Shown here: positions 1 to 8,512 of the stretch, in pieces | Layout: each line of letters opens with the position of its first letter | How positions within the stretch are numbered: position 1 is the first letter of the stretch | Assembly (NCBI RefSeq): GCF_030506365.1 | Contig: NZ_CP073092.1 | Coordinates: 248,001 to 312,000 of the forward strand | Length of the DNA stretch: 64,000 nt | Direction: 5' to 3' | From: Corynebacterium tuberculostearicum | Lineage (GTDB): Bacteria; Actinomycetota; Actinomycetes; Mycobacteriales; Mycobacteriaceae | The notes under the pieces: generated by a model | What the model saw: the letters and a program-made list of their open reading frames with translations, nothing else | Databases searched by the model: none | Told to the model about the DNA's origin: nothing | Made by a program: the position numbers and the translations under genes

Positions 1-736
1 CGAAGAGGATCTTGGTGGTGAACGCGCGGGTACGGATCTCGAGGTTCTCGCGATCCATGTTGGGGTACAGGTAAGCGCGGGCAGCGGACCAACGCTTGCC
101 GTTCTTAATATTGCGGTCGAACGGTGCGAAGCCCTCCTGGCGGTAACCGTTGACGTCATTGGTCAGGTTGTAGCCGGCCTCCTGTACGGACTTGAACAGG
201 GCCTGGAAGAGCTCGGAGGTAGCCGGGCCACGGGAGAGGTACAGCGGGCCATCGTGGCCGCGGCGCGGATCGTTCGGCTCGGCCGCAGCGGCGGTCTCCA
301 TGCGGTTGAAGTACGGCAGGCAGTGGGCAAAGTCCCAGTTTTCCATGCCTGGGTTCTGGCCCCACTTCTCGTAGTCCATCGGGTTACCGCGCTGGTAGAT
401 CATGCCGTTGATGGAGGAAGATCCGCCGAGGACCTTGCCGCGGGCGTGGTAGACGCGGCGGCCGTTCATCTCCGGCTCTGGATCGGATTCGTACATCCAA
501 TCGTAGTTCTTTGCACCAATCGGGAAAGAGAAGCCGGATGGCATGTGAATGAACAGATCCCACAGGGAATCTGGGCGGCCGGCCTCAAGAACCAGCACGC
601 GGGTGTTCTTGTCTTCGGTCAGGCGTGCGGCGATGACGGAGCCTGCGGAGCCACCGCCAACGACGACTACGTCGCTTACTTCATCGGTGACCTTTTTAGC
701 GGAGCGCTTCTTGGTCAGCTTGTCCATAAAACCCAT
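1..736 (-). CDS. betA: Choline dehydrogenase (GMC oxidoreductase), 3' part outside window
   Basis: FAD-dependent oxidation of choline to betaine aldehyde, first step of glycine-betaine synthesis. About 245 N-terminal residues are present. After a basic lead comes the dinucleotide-binding stretch [16 protein letters not shown] (about residues 23-38), then LVLEAG, and the GMC signature region with [18 protein letters not shown], which is typical of BetA. The start chosen is the ATG whose first base is 736 (MGFMDKL); a second ATG lies three codons in. It diverges from betT-betB across about 320 bp, so the three genes form one choline-to-betaine locus. No betI repressor gene is visible here. The C-terminal substrate domain lies beyond the left edge. 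Family call is firm; choline as substrate rests on the neighbours. Confidence 0.93.
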   Translation of the reverse strand, partial: MGFMDKLTKKRSAKKVTDEVSDVVVVGGGSAGSVIAARLTEDKNTRVLVLEAGRPDSLWDLFIHMPSGFSFPIGAKNYDWMYESDPEPEMNGRRVYHARGKVLGGSSSINGMIYQRGNPMDYEKWGQNPGMENWDFAHCLPYFNRMETAAAAEPNDPRRGHDGPLYLSRGPATSELFQALFKSVQEAGYNLTNDVNGYRQEGFAPFDRNIKNGKRWSAARAYLYPNMDRENLEIRTRAFTTKILF

Positions 737-788
737 AAATCCCCTTCTTTCTGTGAAATATTTCACACGTCCAGATGGCCCACCGAAA

Positions 789-821
789 GTGAATATTATG
801 CATAATTCCGTACATATTCAC
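789..821. promoter_or_regulatory. Inverted repeat in the betA/betT divergent promoter region
   Basis: Arms GTGAATAT (789-796) and ATATTCAC (814-821) are perfect inverted repeats with a 17-bp spacer. A perfect 12-bp palindrome ATTATGCATAAT (795-806) overlaps the left arm. They lie about 50-85 bp before the betA start, in the AT-rich part of the gap between betA and betT. This could be the operator of a choline-responsive regulator acting on both genes, but no such regulator is in view. The remainder of 737-1058 shows only AT-rich promoter-like sequence and a good Shine-Dalgarno (AGGAGAAG) before betT. Confidence 0.4.
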
Positions 822-1058
822 ATCGCCTTATGTGCGGGCACCGCTCCCAGATTACACATCCATTAGAAGTTTTCCCAGATTAATGTATATTTGCCTTGTT
901 CGGATGGACGTCCACGCAGATGAATTTCGAAGTCTTTGCGCATAGTTCGCCCTCATATGATTCATTTCACTCACCTATCTCTCCCTGCGATCTTGTGAGA
1001 CTTTTGGGGCACTCGTGCGAAAGATTCGGCCCAAACCAACCAACAATAGGAGAAGTAG

Positions 1059-3308
1059 ATGGCTAACTTTGACCCTCACGATCCTGAGGAGTCTCACACT
1101 TCAAATAAAGACCCCCAACAAGGGGGTAAAAACACCTCTCTCGCAAGCCCCTCTGGAGAGCCCAAGAAGCGCAACCCGCGCTACCAAGTCCGTGCCCTCG
1201 TCGGCAGCTACAAGGCTGAAACCGGCGATGCCGTAGGCGCGAATCAGGTCCCTGCTCCCAAGACAAACTGGCCGGTATTTATCATCTCCGGCGTCCTCAT
1301 TATCGCCATGGCGCTCTATGCCGGGCTCGGCCGCGATTCCGCAGCAGAAACCCTGGCTAGCGTGACCGGCTGGATCGGCCACAACCTCGGCTGGTTCTAT
1401 GTCCTCACCGCCACCATCGCCGTGGTCTTCGTGCTCTATATTGCCTTTTCCAATGCCGGCAATATCCGCCTCGGCCCGGATCACTCGCGGCCGAAATTCA
1501 ATACCTTCTCCTGGGCGTCCATGCTCTTTGCCGCCGGCATCGGCGTGGACCTTATGTTCTTCGCCGTGGCCGAGCCGGTCACCATGTATATGCAGCCACC
1601 GGTCGGTGACGGCGAGACCATGGAGGCCGCCAAGGAAGCCGTGGTCTATGCCATGTTCCACTATGGCCTCACCGGCTGGGCGCTTTATGCACTTATGGGC
1701 ATGGCCTTTGGCTACTTTGCCTACCGCCTGAACATGCCGCTGGCTATCCGCTCCGCGCTCTACCCGCTCATCGGCAAGCGCGTGCACGGTCCTATCGGCT
1801 CCGCGGTAGACATCGCCGCCATGTTGGGCACCGTCTTCGGTGTGACCGCCTCCCTGGGCATCGGCGTGGTGCAGCTGTCCTATGGCTTCCACCTCATCTT
1901 CGGCATCGAGCAGGGCCTTGGCTTGCAGTCCGCCCTCATCATTATTGCGGTGGCCATTGCCACGCTGTCGGCCGTATCCGGCGTCGATAAGGGCATTCGC
2001 TTCCTCTCCGAGCTCAACGTCTACCTGGCCATCGCGCTGATGGTCTACGTCGTGGTCTTTGGCAAGACCGCCTACCTCTTCGATGCCATCGTGACCAATA
2101 TCGGTGACTACGTCGCAAAATTCCCATCTTGGACCATGGAGACCTTCGCCTTCGCCGAAGACCAAGCCAACGTAGATACCTGGATGCAGTCCTGGACCCT
2201 CTTCTTCTGGGCATGGTGGATCGCCTGGGCGACCTTCGTCGGCCTCTTCCTGGCCCGCATCTCCCGCGGCCGCACCCTGCGCCAGTTCATCTTCGGCACC
2301 CTGACCTTCCCATTCCTATTCATCCTGATGTGGATGTCCTTCTTTGGTAACACTGCCTTGGACATGGTCCGCTCCGGTGACTACCCCGAATTCGCCGAGA
2401 ACGCGATTAACGTGCCAGAGCAAGGCTTCTACGACATGCTGCATGAGTTCCCCGGATCTAGCATCGTCATCTTCTTGACCACCTTTATCGGCCTGTTGCT
2501 CTACATCACCTCGGCCGACTCCGGCGCGTTGGTGATGTCCAACTTCACCTCCCGCATTACCGATAACCGCCAGGATGGCGCGCGCTGGCTGCGCATCTTC
2601 TGGTCCGTGACCGTGGGTGCGCTGACCCTGGCTCTGCTGCAGATCGACGGCATCGCCACCGTGCAGTCCGCGACCGTCGTAATGGGCCTGCCCTTCGCGT
2701 TCGTGGTCTACCTCATCATGTTCTCTCTGTGGAAGTCCCTGCGCCTAGAAAACGTCCAGCGCGAGGCCCGCACCACCGCTATGCATGGCGTGATTTCCAG
2801 CCGTACCGAGCGCGAGCCTTCGGATTCCAACCTGTGGAAGAGCCGCCTCGACCGCGCCAATACCTTCCCCTCCAAGCAGGAGATGGATACCTACCTGCGC
2901 GAGACCGCTACCTACGCCCTCCAGCAGGTGGCAACGCACATGCGTACCCGCGGCTACGATGCCCTGTTGCTCACCAGTGAGCTTCCCGACGTCGAACTTC
3001 CCCAGCTCGACCTCGAAGTTAAGCTGCACAATGAGCGCATGTTCCGCTATCAGCTCTTCCCGGTTGCGGCCGAGCGCCCCGACTTCAGCACGGGCGAAGG
3101 AGACGAATACTACCGCCTCGAGGTCTACGATATGACCGGTTCGCTGGGCTATGACGTCTACGGTTACTCCGAGAACCAAATCATTAATAACGTGCTGGAC
3201 CTCTACGAGCGCCACCTGGCCTTCCTGCACATGCAGCAGACCCAACCGGGTGAGTCCGATGTCTCCGATGGCGCCGAGCCCGAGCGCACCTGGCGCGAAG
3301 ATAGCTAA
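1059..3308 (+). CDS. betT: BCCT-family choline/betaine transporter with long C-terminal domain
   Basis: High-affinity uptake of choline (or glycine betaine) coupled to an ion gradient, in the inner membrane. The 749-residue protein has a polar N-terminus of about 65 residues, then about 12 hydrophobic segments (about residues 69-565). The BCCT signature region rich in Trp (WTLFFWAWWIAWATFVGLF, near residue 380) is present. It ends in a hydrophilic C-terminal domain of about 180 residues with DVYGYSENQIINNVLDLYERHL, the tail seen in BetT-type members and linked in that family to osmotic regulation. The ATG start has AGGAGAAG eight bases upstream. betB follows after 45 bp, so the two are probably co-transcribed to import choline and convert it to betaine. 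Confidence 0.92.
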   Translation: MANFDPHDPEESHTSNKDPQQGGKNTSLASPSGEPKKRNPRYQVRALVGSYKAETGDAVGANQVPAPKTNWPVFIISGVLIIAMALYAGLGRDSAAETLASVTGWIGHNLGWFYVLTATIAVVFVLYIAFSNAGNIRLGPDHSRPKFNTFSWASMLFAAGIGVDLMFFAVAEPVTMYMQPPVGDGETMEAAKEAVVYAMFHYGLTGWALYALMGMAFGYFAYRLNMPLAIRSALYPLIGKRVHGPIGSAVDIAAMLGTVFGVTASLGIGVVQLSYGFHLIFGIEQGLGLQSALIIIAVAIATLSAVSGVDKGIRFLSELNVYLAIALMVYVVVFGKTAYLFDAIVTNIGDYVAKFPSWTMETFAFAEDQANVDTWMQSWTLFFWAWWIAWATFVGLFLARISRGRTLRQFIFGTLTFPFLFILMWMSFFGNTALDMVRSGDYPEFAENAINVPEQGFYDMLHEFPGSSIVIFLTTFIGLLLYITSADSGALVMSNFTSRITDNRQDGARWLRIFWSVTVGALTLALLQIDGIATVQSATVVMGLPFAFVVYLIMFSLWKSLRLENVQREARTTAMHGVISSRTEREPSDSNLWKSRLDRANTFPSKQEMDTYLRETATYALQQVATHMRTRGYDALLLTSELPDVELPQLDLEVKLHNERMFRYQLFPVAAERPDFSTGEGDEYYRLEVYDMTGSLGYDVYGYSENQIINNVLDLYERHLAFLHMQQTQPGESDVSDGAEPERTWREDS

Positions 3309-3353
3309 GCTGGCCAGTACAACTACCTCTATGAGAGAAAGGTTGCTTTTCAC

Positions 3354-4931
3354 TTGAGCACCCAGAACACTTTGTTCGACCCCACCCAGACCGAGCTGCT
3401 GAAGGGCGTGCATGCCGACGGCGCCCCGAAGTCCCTGTTCATCAACGGTAAGTGGGAAGCCGCCCAAAGCGGCGAAACCCGCACCATCATCTGCCCGGCC
3501 GATGGTTCCACCGTCGGTTTAGTCTCCGAGGCATCCGACGAGGACACCGAACGCGCCATCAAGGTTGCCCGTGAAACCTTCGATAACGGCGAGTGGGCCA
3601 ATACCCCGTCCGCCGAGCGTGGCAAGCTCGTCATCCGCGTGGCCGATTTCATCCGCGAGCACAAGGAGCTTTTCGCGCAGGCCGAGTCCGCTGATACCGG
3701 CAAGCGCTACGAGGAATCTTTGGGCGATATGGATGACATCGCCAACGCCTTCGAGTACTTCGGCACCCTGGCCCAGCACCAGGCCGGCCGCGTGGTCGAC
3801 CCGCAGGATCCCAACCTGCGCTCCCGCATCGATGCCGAGCCCGTCGGCGTCTGTGGCCTGATTACCCCATGGAACTACCCGCTGCTGCAGGTCTCCTGGA
3901 AGGTCGGCCCGGCCCTGGCTGCCGGCAATACCTTCGTCCTCAAGCAGGCGGAGCTCACCCCACACACCGCGATGCTGCTCATGGTCGCCCTCAAGGAGTG
4001 CGGTCTGCCGGACGGCGTAGGCAACCTCATCACCGGCGCTGGCGCTAACTGCGGCAACCCGCTCTCCCAGCACCCGGACGTGGACATGGTCTCCTTCACC
4101 GGCGGCCTTGTCACCGGCAAGATCATCGCCAAGAATGCGGCGGAGACCGTCAAACGCACCGCGCTCGAGCTCGGCGGCAAGAACCCGAACGTCATCTTCG
4201 CCGATGCCGATTTCGACGTCGCCGTGGACAACGCCCTCAATGGCGCCTTCTTCCACTCCGGCCAGGTCTGCTCCGCAGGCTCCCGCATCGTCGTAGAAGA
4301 GTCCCTGCACGATAAGTTCGTCGATGCCCTGGTAGAGCGCGCCAATAAGATTAAGATCGGCGGCCCGACCGATGACAAGGCCGAAACCGGCCCGCTCATC
4401 TCCGCCGAGCACCGCGAGAAGGTTGCCGCCTACGTGGACAAGGCTCGCGAGCAGGGCGCCAAGATCCTCACCGGCGGCCGCGCCGCCACCAGCGAGGACA
4501 CCAATGGCCAGCACGGCACCGGCACCACCGACTTGGGCGCTGGTGTCTACTACCTGCCAACCATCATCGATGGCGCAACCCGCGAGATGGACTGTGTCCA
4601 CGACGAGGCCTTCGGCCCTACCGTGACCATCGAGACCTTCACCACCGAGGAGGAGGCCATCGCCATCGCGAATGACACCGAGTACGGCCTGGCTGGCGCC
4701 GTCTACACTTCCGACGCCGGCCGCGCCGAGCGCGTTGCCCGCGCCCTGCGCCATGGCACCATCTGGATCAACGACTTCCACCCGTACCTGCCGCAGGCAG
4801 AGTGGGGCGGCTTCAAGCAGTCCGGCAATGGCCGCGAGCTTGGCCCCACCGGCTTGGCCGAGTACCAGGAGCACAAGCACGTGTACCAGAACCTCTCCCC
4901 TGCCGCTTGGGATCAGTTCGGCCTCCAGTAA
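3354..4931 (+). CDS. betB: Betaine-aldehyde dehydrogenase
   Basis: NAD(P)-dependent oxidation of betaine aldehyde to glycine betaine in the cytoplasm, completing the pathway begun by BetA. The 525-residue protein is an aldehyde dehydrogenase: cofactor-binding PWNYPLLQ (about residue 170), the catalytic glutamate in ALELGGKNPNVIF (about 268), and the catalytic cysteine in FFHSGQVCSAGSRI (about 307). The start is TTG (3354) with a GAGAGAAAGG-type Shine-Dalgarno upstream; no ATG is better placed. It is slightly longer than the usual 490-500 residues because of an extended N-terminus. Its terminator was split by the IS3 element that begins 41 bp downstream. Confidence 0.92.
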   Translation: MSTQNTLFDPTQTELLKGVHADGAPKSLFINGKWEAAQSGETRTIICPADGSTVGLVSEASDEDTERAIKVARETFDNGEWANTPSAERGKLVIRVADFIREHKELFAQAESADTGKRYEESLGDMDDIANAFEYFGTLAQHQAGRVVDPQDPNLRSRIDAEPVGVCGLITPWNYPLLQVSWKVGPALAAGNTFVLKQAELTPHTAMLLMVALKECGLPDGVGNLITGAGANCGNPLSQHPDVDMVSFTGGLVTGKIIAKNAAETVKRTALELGGKNPNVIFADADFDVAVDNALNGAFFHSGQVCSAGSRIVVEESLHDKFVDALVERANKIKIGGPTDDKAETGPLISAEHREKVAAYVDKAREQGAKILTGGRAATSEDTNGQHGTGTTDLGAGVYYLPTIIDGATREMDCVHDEAFGPTVTIETFTTEEEAIAIANDTEYGLAGAVYTSDAGRAERVARALRHGTIWINDFHPYLPQAEWGGFKQSGNGRELGPTGLAEYQEHKHVYQNLSPAAWDQFGLQ

Positions 4932-4951
4932 CTAAGCCGGCCACATAATAG

Positions 4952-4962
4952 TCGGCCCCCGC
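4952..4962 (+). terminator. Left arm of the betB terminator, separated from its right arm by IS3 insertion
   Basis: The 11-base arm TCGGCCCCCGC here is complementary (one G-U pair) to GCGGGGGCTGA at 6419-6429, just beyond the IS3 element. With the element removed, the two arms form an 11-bp stem with a 14-base loop directly downstream of betB, followed by ATTGTTGT. This is what a rho-independent terminator would look like. The insertion put 1.44 kb into the loop, so the stem can no longer form efficiently. Confidence 0.7.
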
Positions 4963-5034
4963 GCTCTTTCCGTGAACTGCTCCCCATTAGTTGGACTGAG
5001 AAATCAGTTTCCGATTAGTGGGGAGTAGTTTTCA

Positions 5035-5517
5035 TTGAGAGCTCGAAGTTTGGTGAGTGAGCATCAGCGGGAGCAGTTGGTTGAACTATTTGAGCAAGGC
5101 GTGGGCTATCGTGCCGCTGCTACTGCTCTTGGTGTCTCCACATACGCCGCCCGTATGCTCTGTCGTCGGTTTAAGCTGCATGGCAGACTATGTCTTGTGG
5201 AAAAACCGACTAAGCAGCAGTATTCGTTCGAAATCAAGAAGGAAGTTGTCCAACGCCACCTTTCTGGTGAGACAGCGATGGATCTTGCGCGCGAGTTTGG
5301 CCTGTCATCAGAGCACTTGGTCGGCGGATGGTCGAGGAAATGGCGTAAAGGTGGCTATGAGGCACTAAAACCGAAGCCGAAGGGCAGGCCCAAGGGTTCG
5401 GGCACGCCGAAGCCGCTTTCGGAGGAAGCGAAGCTGCGTCGCCAGATCGCGCGGTTGGAAGCGGAAAACGCATATCTAAAAAAATTGCGGGACTTGAGGA
5501 ATCAGGGACACGCCTGA
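5035..5517 (+). CDS. IS3-family transposase OrfA (helix-turn-helix protein)
   Basis: DNA-binding subunit of the transposase, recognising the element's inverted repeats. The 160 residues contain two helix-turn-helix-like stretches (about residues 20-40, GVGYRAAATALGVSTYAARM; and about 80-100, TAMDLAREFGLSSEHLVGGW). Then comes a basic linker and a C-terminal leucine-zipper-like helix (LRRQIARLEAENAYLKKL). The start is the TTG at 5035 behind a GGGGAG motif; a GTG at 5050 is an alternative. Near its end the reading frame passes over A7, where a -1 shift would give the OrfAB fusion. Confidence 0.9.
   Translation: MRARSLVSEHQREQLVELFEQGVGYRAAATALGVSTYAARMLCRRFKLHGRLCLVEKPTKQQYSFEIKKEVVQRHLSGETAMDLAREFGLSSEHLVGGWSRKWRKGGYEALKPKPKGRPKGSGTPKPLSEEAKLRRQIARLEAENAYLKKLRDLRNQGHA
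5478..5484 (+). other. Programmed -1 frameshift site (A AAA AAA) between orfA and orfB
   Basis: Seven adenines lie in the X XXY YYZ phase relative to orfA (codons CTA-AAA-AAA). A slip of -1 leads into an open frame reading IAGLEESGTRLKVQAIVILK and onward to orfB without a stop. This is the standard way IS3 elements make the OrfAB transposase. A downstream stimulatory structure was not worked out. Confidence 0.8.
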
Positions 5518-5567
5518 AGGTCCAGGCGATTGTCATCCTCAAGTCACGGCATCGTCTGCACTACCTT

Positions 5568-6377
5568 TTGGATGCGGCCGGCATGGCACGGTCGACATTC
5601 TTCTATCACCAGAAACGACTCAGCGATCCGGATAAGCACGCTGCGCTCAAAGACGCGATCCGGGGAAGCTTCGAGCGCAACAAGTATCGCTACGGCTACC
5701 GACGAGTGCTACTTGACCTGCGCAACCAGGGGTGGGTGGTCAATCACAAGCTCGTCTACAAACTCATGCGCGAGATGGGGCTTCGAGCCAAGGTCCGCCA
5801 GCGCAGGCCATATGTTTCTTATAACGGGACGATCAGCCACATTGCCGACAACACACTTGACCGCAAGTTCACCCCAGATAAGCCAAATACCGTCTTTGTC
5901 AGCGACGTCACCGAGTTCAGGGTCGCAGGCCGCAAGGTCTACCTATCACCGGTGATGGATCTGTTCGACCGTTCAATCGTTGCCCACACCGTGGCTACAT
6001 CGCCGTCGACAACGTTTACCGCCGATTCTTTAACTAAAACGATTAAAACGTGTGCGCCTGAGCCTGGGTGGATGATGCATACCGATCAAGGTTTCCAGTA
6101 CCAGCATTCGTCCTGGCGCAACCTGATTCATGACAACGGTGGTGTTCAGTCAATGTCGCGTAAAGCCAACTGTTACGACAACGCGGTCATGGAGAATTTC
6201 TTCGGGCACTTAAAAACCGAGATGTACCACGGAGAAGTCTTCGACACCGTCGCAGAGTTCAACCAGGCCATCGACGAGTACATCCAGTGGTACAACACCG
6301 AACGCATCCAACAACGACTCAAGGGCCTGACCCCGATGCAATATCGAAATCAGACCCTTGAAGCCCTAACCACCTAG
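5568..6377 (+). CDS. IS3-family transposase OrfB (DDE integrase domain)
   Basis: Catalytic part of the transposase. The open frame extends upstream to the slippery site, so the natural product is probably the OrfAB fusion (about 447 residues). The listed TTG start is only the first in-frame start codon. The DDE triad is visible: D in NTVFVSDVTEFRV, D in GWMMHTDQGFQYQ, and E in NAVMENFFGHLKTE, followed by YNTERIQQRLKGLTPMQYR. It is full length with no stop or frameshift inside the catalytic core, so the element should be competent. Confidence 0.93.
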   Translation: MDAAGMARSTFFYHQKRLSDPDKHAALKDAIRGSFERNKYRYGYRRVLLDLRNQGWVVNHKLVYKLMREMGLRAKVRQRRPYVSYNGTISHIADNTLDRKFTPDKPNTVFVSDVTEFRVAGRKVYLSPVMDLFDRSIVAHTVATSPSTTFTADSLTKTIKTCAPEPGWMMHTDQGFQYQHSSWRNLIHDNGGVQSMSRKANCYDNAVMENFFGHLKTEMYHGEVFDTVAEFNQAIDEYIQWYNTERIQQRLKGLTPMQYRNQTLEALTT

Positions 6378-6450
6378 AATTAAACCAGTCCAACTTTCGG
6401 GGGCCAGTTCACCGAGCAGCGGGGGCTGAATTGTTGTAAGAGGCCAACGT

Positions 6451-6509
6451 GCGGCCACGTTATCGTTATCGGTCTCGTTCACCTACTGCAGGGCCAGAAC
6501 GTGGCCGCT
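6451..6509. terminator. Long-loop inverted repeat 3' of the FMN reductase gene
   Basis: GCGGCCACGTT (6451-6461) is the exact reverse complement of AACGTGGCCGC (6499-6509), an 11-bp stem with a 37-base loop, just past the stop of the minus-strand reductase gene. There is no clear T-run, so a terminator function is only a guess; a protein-binding site is equally possible. Confidence 0.35.
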
Positions 6510-6520
6510 GTGCGAACTGA

Positions 6521-7066
6521 TTATGCGGTAACGGCATCTTCCAGCTCGGCCAGCAAGGAATTGGTGCGTTCTACCTTGGCATCTACAGGGCGGAATTCGC
6601 CGTCGGTCCAGTCAGTAAAGAAACCGAAGTCGAGCTGATTGCGCAGCTGTGGCATGGAGAAGTTGACCACGATGGTGCGCCATGCTTCCACGCCGCGGAT
6701 TGCGCCTGCTGGACCGTAACCGGCGAACGCAACCGGCTTACCGGTCCACTCCCCGGCCAAGCAGTCGAAGGCATTCTTGAATGGACCCGGCACCGAGCGG
6801 TTGTACTCCGGGGTAACAAATACGAAACCATCGCAGGCATCCACTGCATCAGACCAAGCCTGCACCTTTTCATCCGCATACTGCTTATTGGCGGTGGCAG
6901 GAATGACGTCAGTGGTCAGCAGTGGAACATCAAACTCCTTGAGATCCAGCAGGGTGTACTCCACCCCATCCTGGCGCCCTTGGGCAAGATCATAAAGCCA
7001 CTCACCTACTACCTTGCCGGCCGAGTTATCGCGGGTGGTACCGATGATGATGCCGATACGAGACAT
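6521..7066 (-). CDS. NADPH-dependent FMN reductase-like flavoprotein
   Basis: A 181-residue flavodoxin-fold protein of the NADPH:FMN reductase / azoreductase type, probably a cytoplasmic FMN enzyme reducing quinones, azo compounds or chromate-like acceptors. The N-terminal phosphate-binding loop is IGIIIGTTRDNSAG, and the flavin-contacting VFVTPEYNRSVPGPFKNAFD (about residues 80-100) is diagnostic. Length matches the family (170-190). The ATG has AGAAGGTTCTCTT upstream, so a GAAGG Shine-Dalgarno. It sits 38 bp after the AlkB-like gene on the same strand and may share its transcript. The natural electron acceptor cannot be told from sequence. Confidence 0.85.
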   Translation of the reverse strand: MSRIGIIIGTTRDNSAGKVVGEWLYDLAQGRQDGVEYTLLDLKEFDVPLLTTDVIPATANKQYADEKVQAWSDAVDACDGFVFVTPEYNRSVPGPFKNAFDCLAGEWTGKPVAFAGYGPAGAIRGVEAWRTIVVNFSMPQLRNQLDFGFFTDWTDGEFRPVDAKVERTNSLLAELEDAVTA

Positions 7067-7104
7067 AAGAGAACCTTCTTTCCTTCAAGCTTTATGTAAC
7101 GTCC

Positions 7105-7794
7105 CTAGCTTACCGCCCGCGCAGATACTTGTCTGATGGTGATGTTGATACGTCCATCACTCAACCCGCACCCCGCCGGCAACGTGTCGGCATTTACGCG
7201 CACCACCCCGTGGTAGACAAAGCGCTTTGGCCCACCGAAGACCACCAAATCCCCAGAGCACAGCGTGATATCATCCCACGGCCGCGTGCGCGATTCGGTA
7301 TGGCCCATGCGGAAAAGCGCCTCATCCCCAATGGAGAGCGAAATCACCGGGGCGGCTGACTCCTCCGAATCATCCACGTGCATGCCCATGGCTGAGCCCG
7401 GCGGATAGTAATTAACTAGCGCCATCTCCGGCACGAAGTTCTCCACCCATGGCTCTAGCTCGGGTGCCACCTCGGCCGCGGCGCGCAGCGCTCCCGGAGC
7501 AATCCGCCGCAGGCTCTCCGGCACCGGCGGAACCCGCGTGCCGTCCATATTGTCCACATACCGATAGCTGGGATAATGCCAATACCTGCCCAAATGCAGC
7601 TGAAAAACGCTCATCTGCCCGCCGGATTTCAGCCGCGGCCGCACCATCGCCATCGGCGTAGCCGCATATTCGCGCGCAATGCCGCGCATCTCTTCTACCA
7701 AGGCCTTCTGCTTATCGACGCCCACCCATCCCGGCACATGCCCCACCCCCGGAGCCACACGCACGCTCGGCCGCGGCAGCGAATCAAAAAGCAT
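7105..7794 (-). CDS. alkB: AlkB-type 2-oxoglutarate/Fe(II) dioxygenase
   Basis: Oxidative demethylation repair of alkylated bases is the family role. The 229 residues carry the Fe(II) ligands H139 and D141 (GMHVDDSEES) and H195 (RFVYHGVVRV). Nearby are LYRMG-like ALFRMGH, the GDLVVFGGPKR strand, and the C-terminal RINITIR whose arginines bind 2-oxoglutarate. Length agrees with E. coli AlkB (216). There is no adjacent ada or SOS gene; the next gene on the strand is a flavin reductase. Specificity (DNA, RNA or protein) is not resolvable by eye. Confidence 0.88.
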   Translation of the reverse strand: MLFDSLPRPSVRVAPGVGHVPGWVGVDKQKALVEEMRGIAREYAATPMAMVRPRLKSGGQMSVFQLHLGRYWHYPSYRYVDNMDGTRVPPVPESLRRIAPGALRAAAEVAPELEPWVENFVPEMALVNYYPPGSAMGMHVDDSEESAAPVISLSIGDEALFRMGHTESRTRPWDDITLCSGDLVVFGGPKRFVYHGVVRVNADTLPAGCGLSDGRINITIRQVSARAVS

Positions 7795-7846
7795 GACCTC
7801 ACCCTAATCCCAGCACCCCAATAAATCGATCCACCCACCCTCTACA

Positions 7847-8512
7847 ATGACACCCATGGATGCACAGGAGCGGCAGGACTTGGAACGCTACGGCTCATGG
7901 CAGCGGATGACCGGTGGGGAGTGGTTCTTGCCGAGCATGCCGGAGGCGAAGGAAGAGCACCAGCGCACTTTTCGCTTGGTTAAGCAGCTCAACGAGCTAC
8001 AGAATACGGACCAAGTGCGTGCCGAAGGCATCCTGCGCGAGATTCTGCCGGAGGAATCCGCGGTGCCGGGCCTGCACGTTCCGCTGAACCTGGAATATGG
8101 ATGCAATCTGGTGTGCGGGGAGCGCGTCTTCATTAATTTCGGTGCCACCATCTTGGCGCAGGCCAAGGTGACACTCGGCGATGGCGTCATGATGGGCCCC
8201 AATTGCTCCTTGATTACGGTGGGGCATCCGGTCAATGATCATGAGATGCGCGCCGGTGGGTGGGAGATTGCCAAGCCCATCACCATCGGGGACAACACCT
8301 GGTTCGGTGCCAATGTCACCGTGCTGCCGGGGATTAGCATTGGAAAGAACTGCGTCGTCGGCGCGGGCACGCTCATTACCACCGATATTCCAGATAATTC
8401 GCTGGTCCTCGGCACACCTGGCCGCGTGGTGCGCAAGCTGGAGAATAACGAGGACGCCTGGGAACGCCAGGATCTCAACGGTCCCGTCGAAGGTTTTGGA
8501 GCCGCCAACTAA
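7847..8512 (+). CDS. Sugar O-acetyltransferase (maltose/galactoside acetyltransferase family)
   Basis: Acetyl-CoA-dependent O-acetylation of a sugar, a cytoplasmic trimer of left-handed beta-helices in this family. Residues 1-70 contain the maltose-acetyltransferase N-terminal motif (YGSWQRMTGGEWFLPSMPEA then FRLVKQLNEL). Hexapeptide repeats follow, with VCGERVFINFGATILAQAKVTLGDG, GPNCSLITVGHPV (catalytic His region) and IGDNTWFGANVTVLPGISIG. Length (221) is a little above the usual 185-205. ATG 7847 is used; an in-frame ATG at 7856 is an alternative. The stop is followed immediately by the hrpB start, implying translational coupling. The substrate sugar is unknown. Confidence 0.86.
   Translation: MTPMDAQERQDLERYGSWQRMTGGEWFLPSMPEAKEEHQRTFRLVKQLNELQNTDQVRAEGILREILPEESAVPGLHVPLNLEYGCNLVCGERVFINFGATILAQAKVTLGDGVMMGPNCSLITVGHPVNDHEMRAGGWEIAKPITIGDNTWFGANVTVLPGISIGKNCVVGAGTLITTDIPDNSLVLGTPGRVVRKLENNEDAWERQDLNGPVEGFGAAN

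Larger units (their letters stand above)
4973..6411 (+). mobile_element. Intact IS3-family element (IS150-like), 1439 bp, with 3-bp target duplication
   Basis: Terminal inverted repeats of about 26 bp: the left end begins TGAACTGCTCCCCATTAG, and the right end read inward begins TGAACTGGCCCCCGAAAG, both continuing into TTGGACTG. The element is flanked on both sides by CCG (4970-4972 and 6412-6414), a 3-bp duplication of the size IS3 elements make. It carries two overlapping-phase ORFs, orfA and orfB, joined by a -1 slippery heptamer. Both ORFs are open, so the element looks recent and potentially active. The subgroup is inferred from the long two-HTH OrfA; an ISfinder name cannot be assigned by eye. 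Confidence 0.92.
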
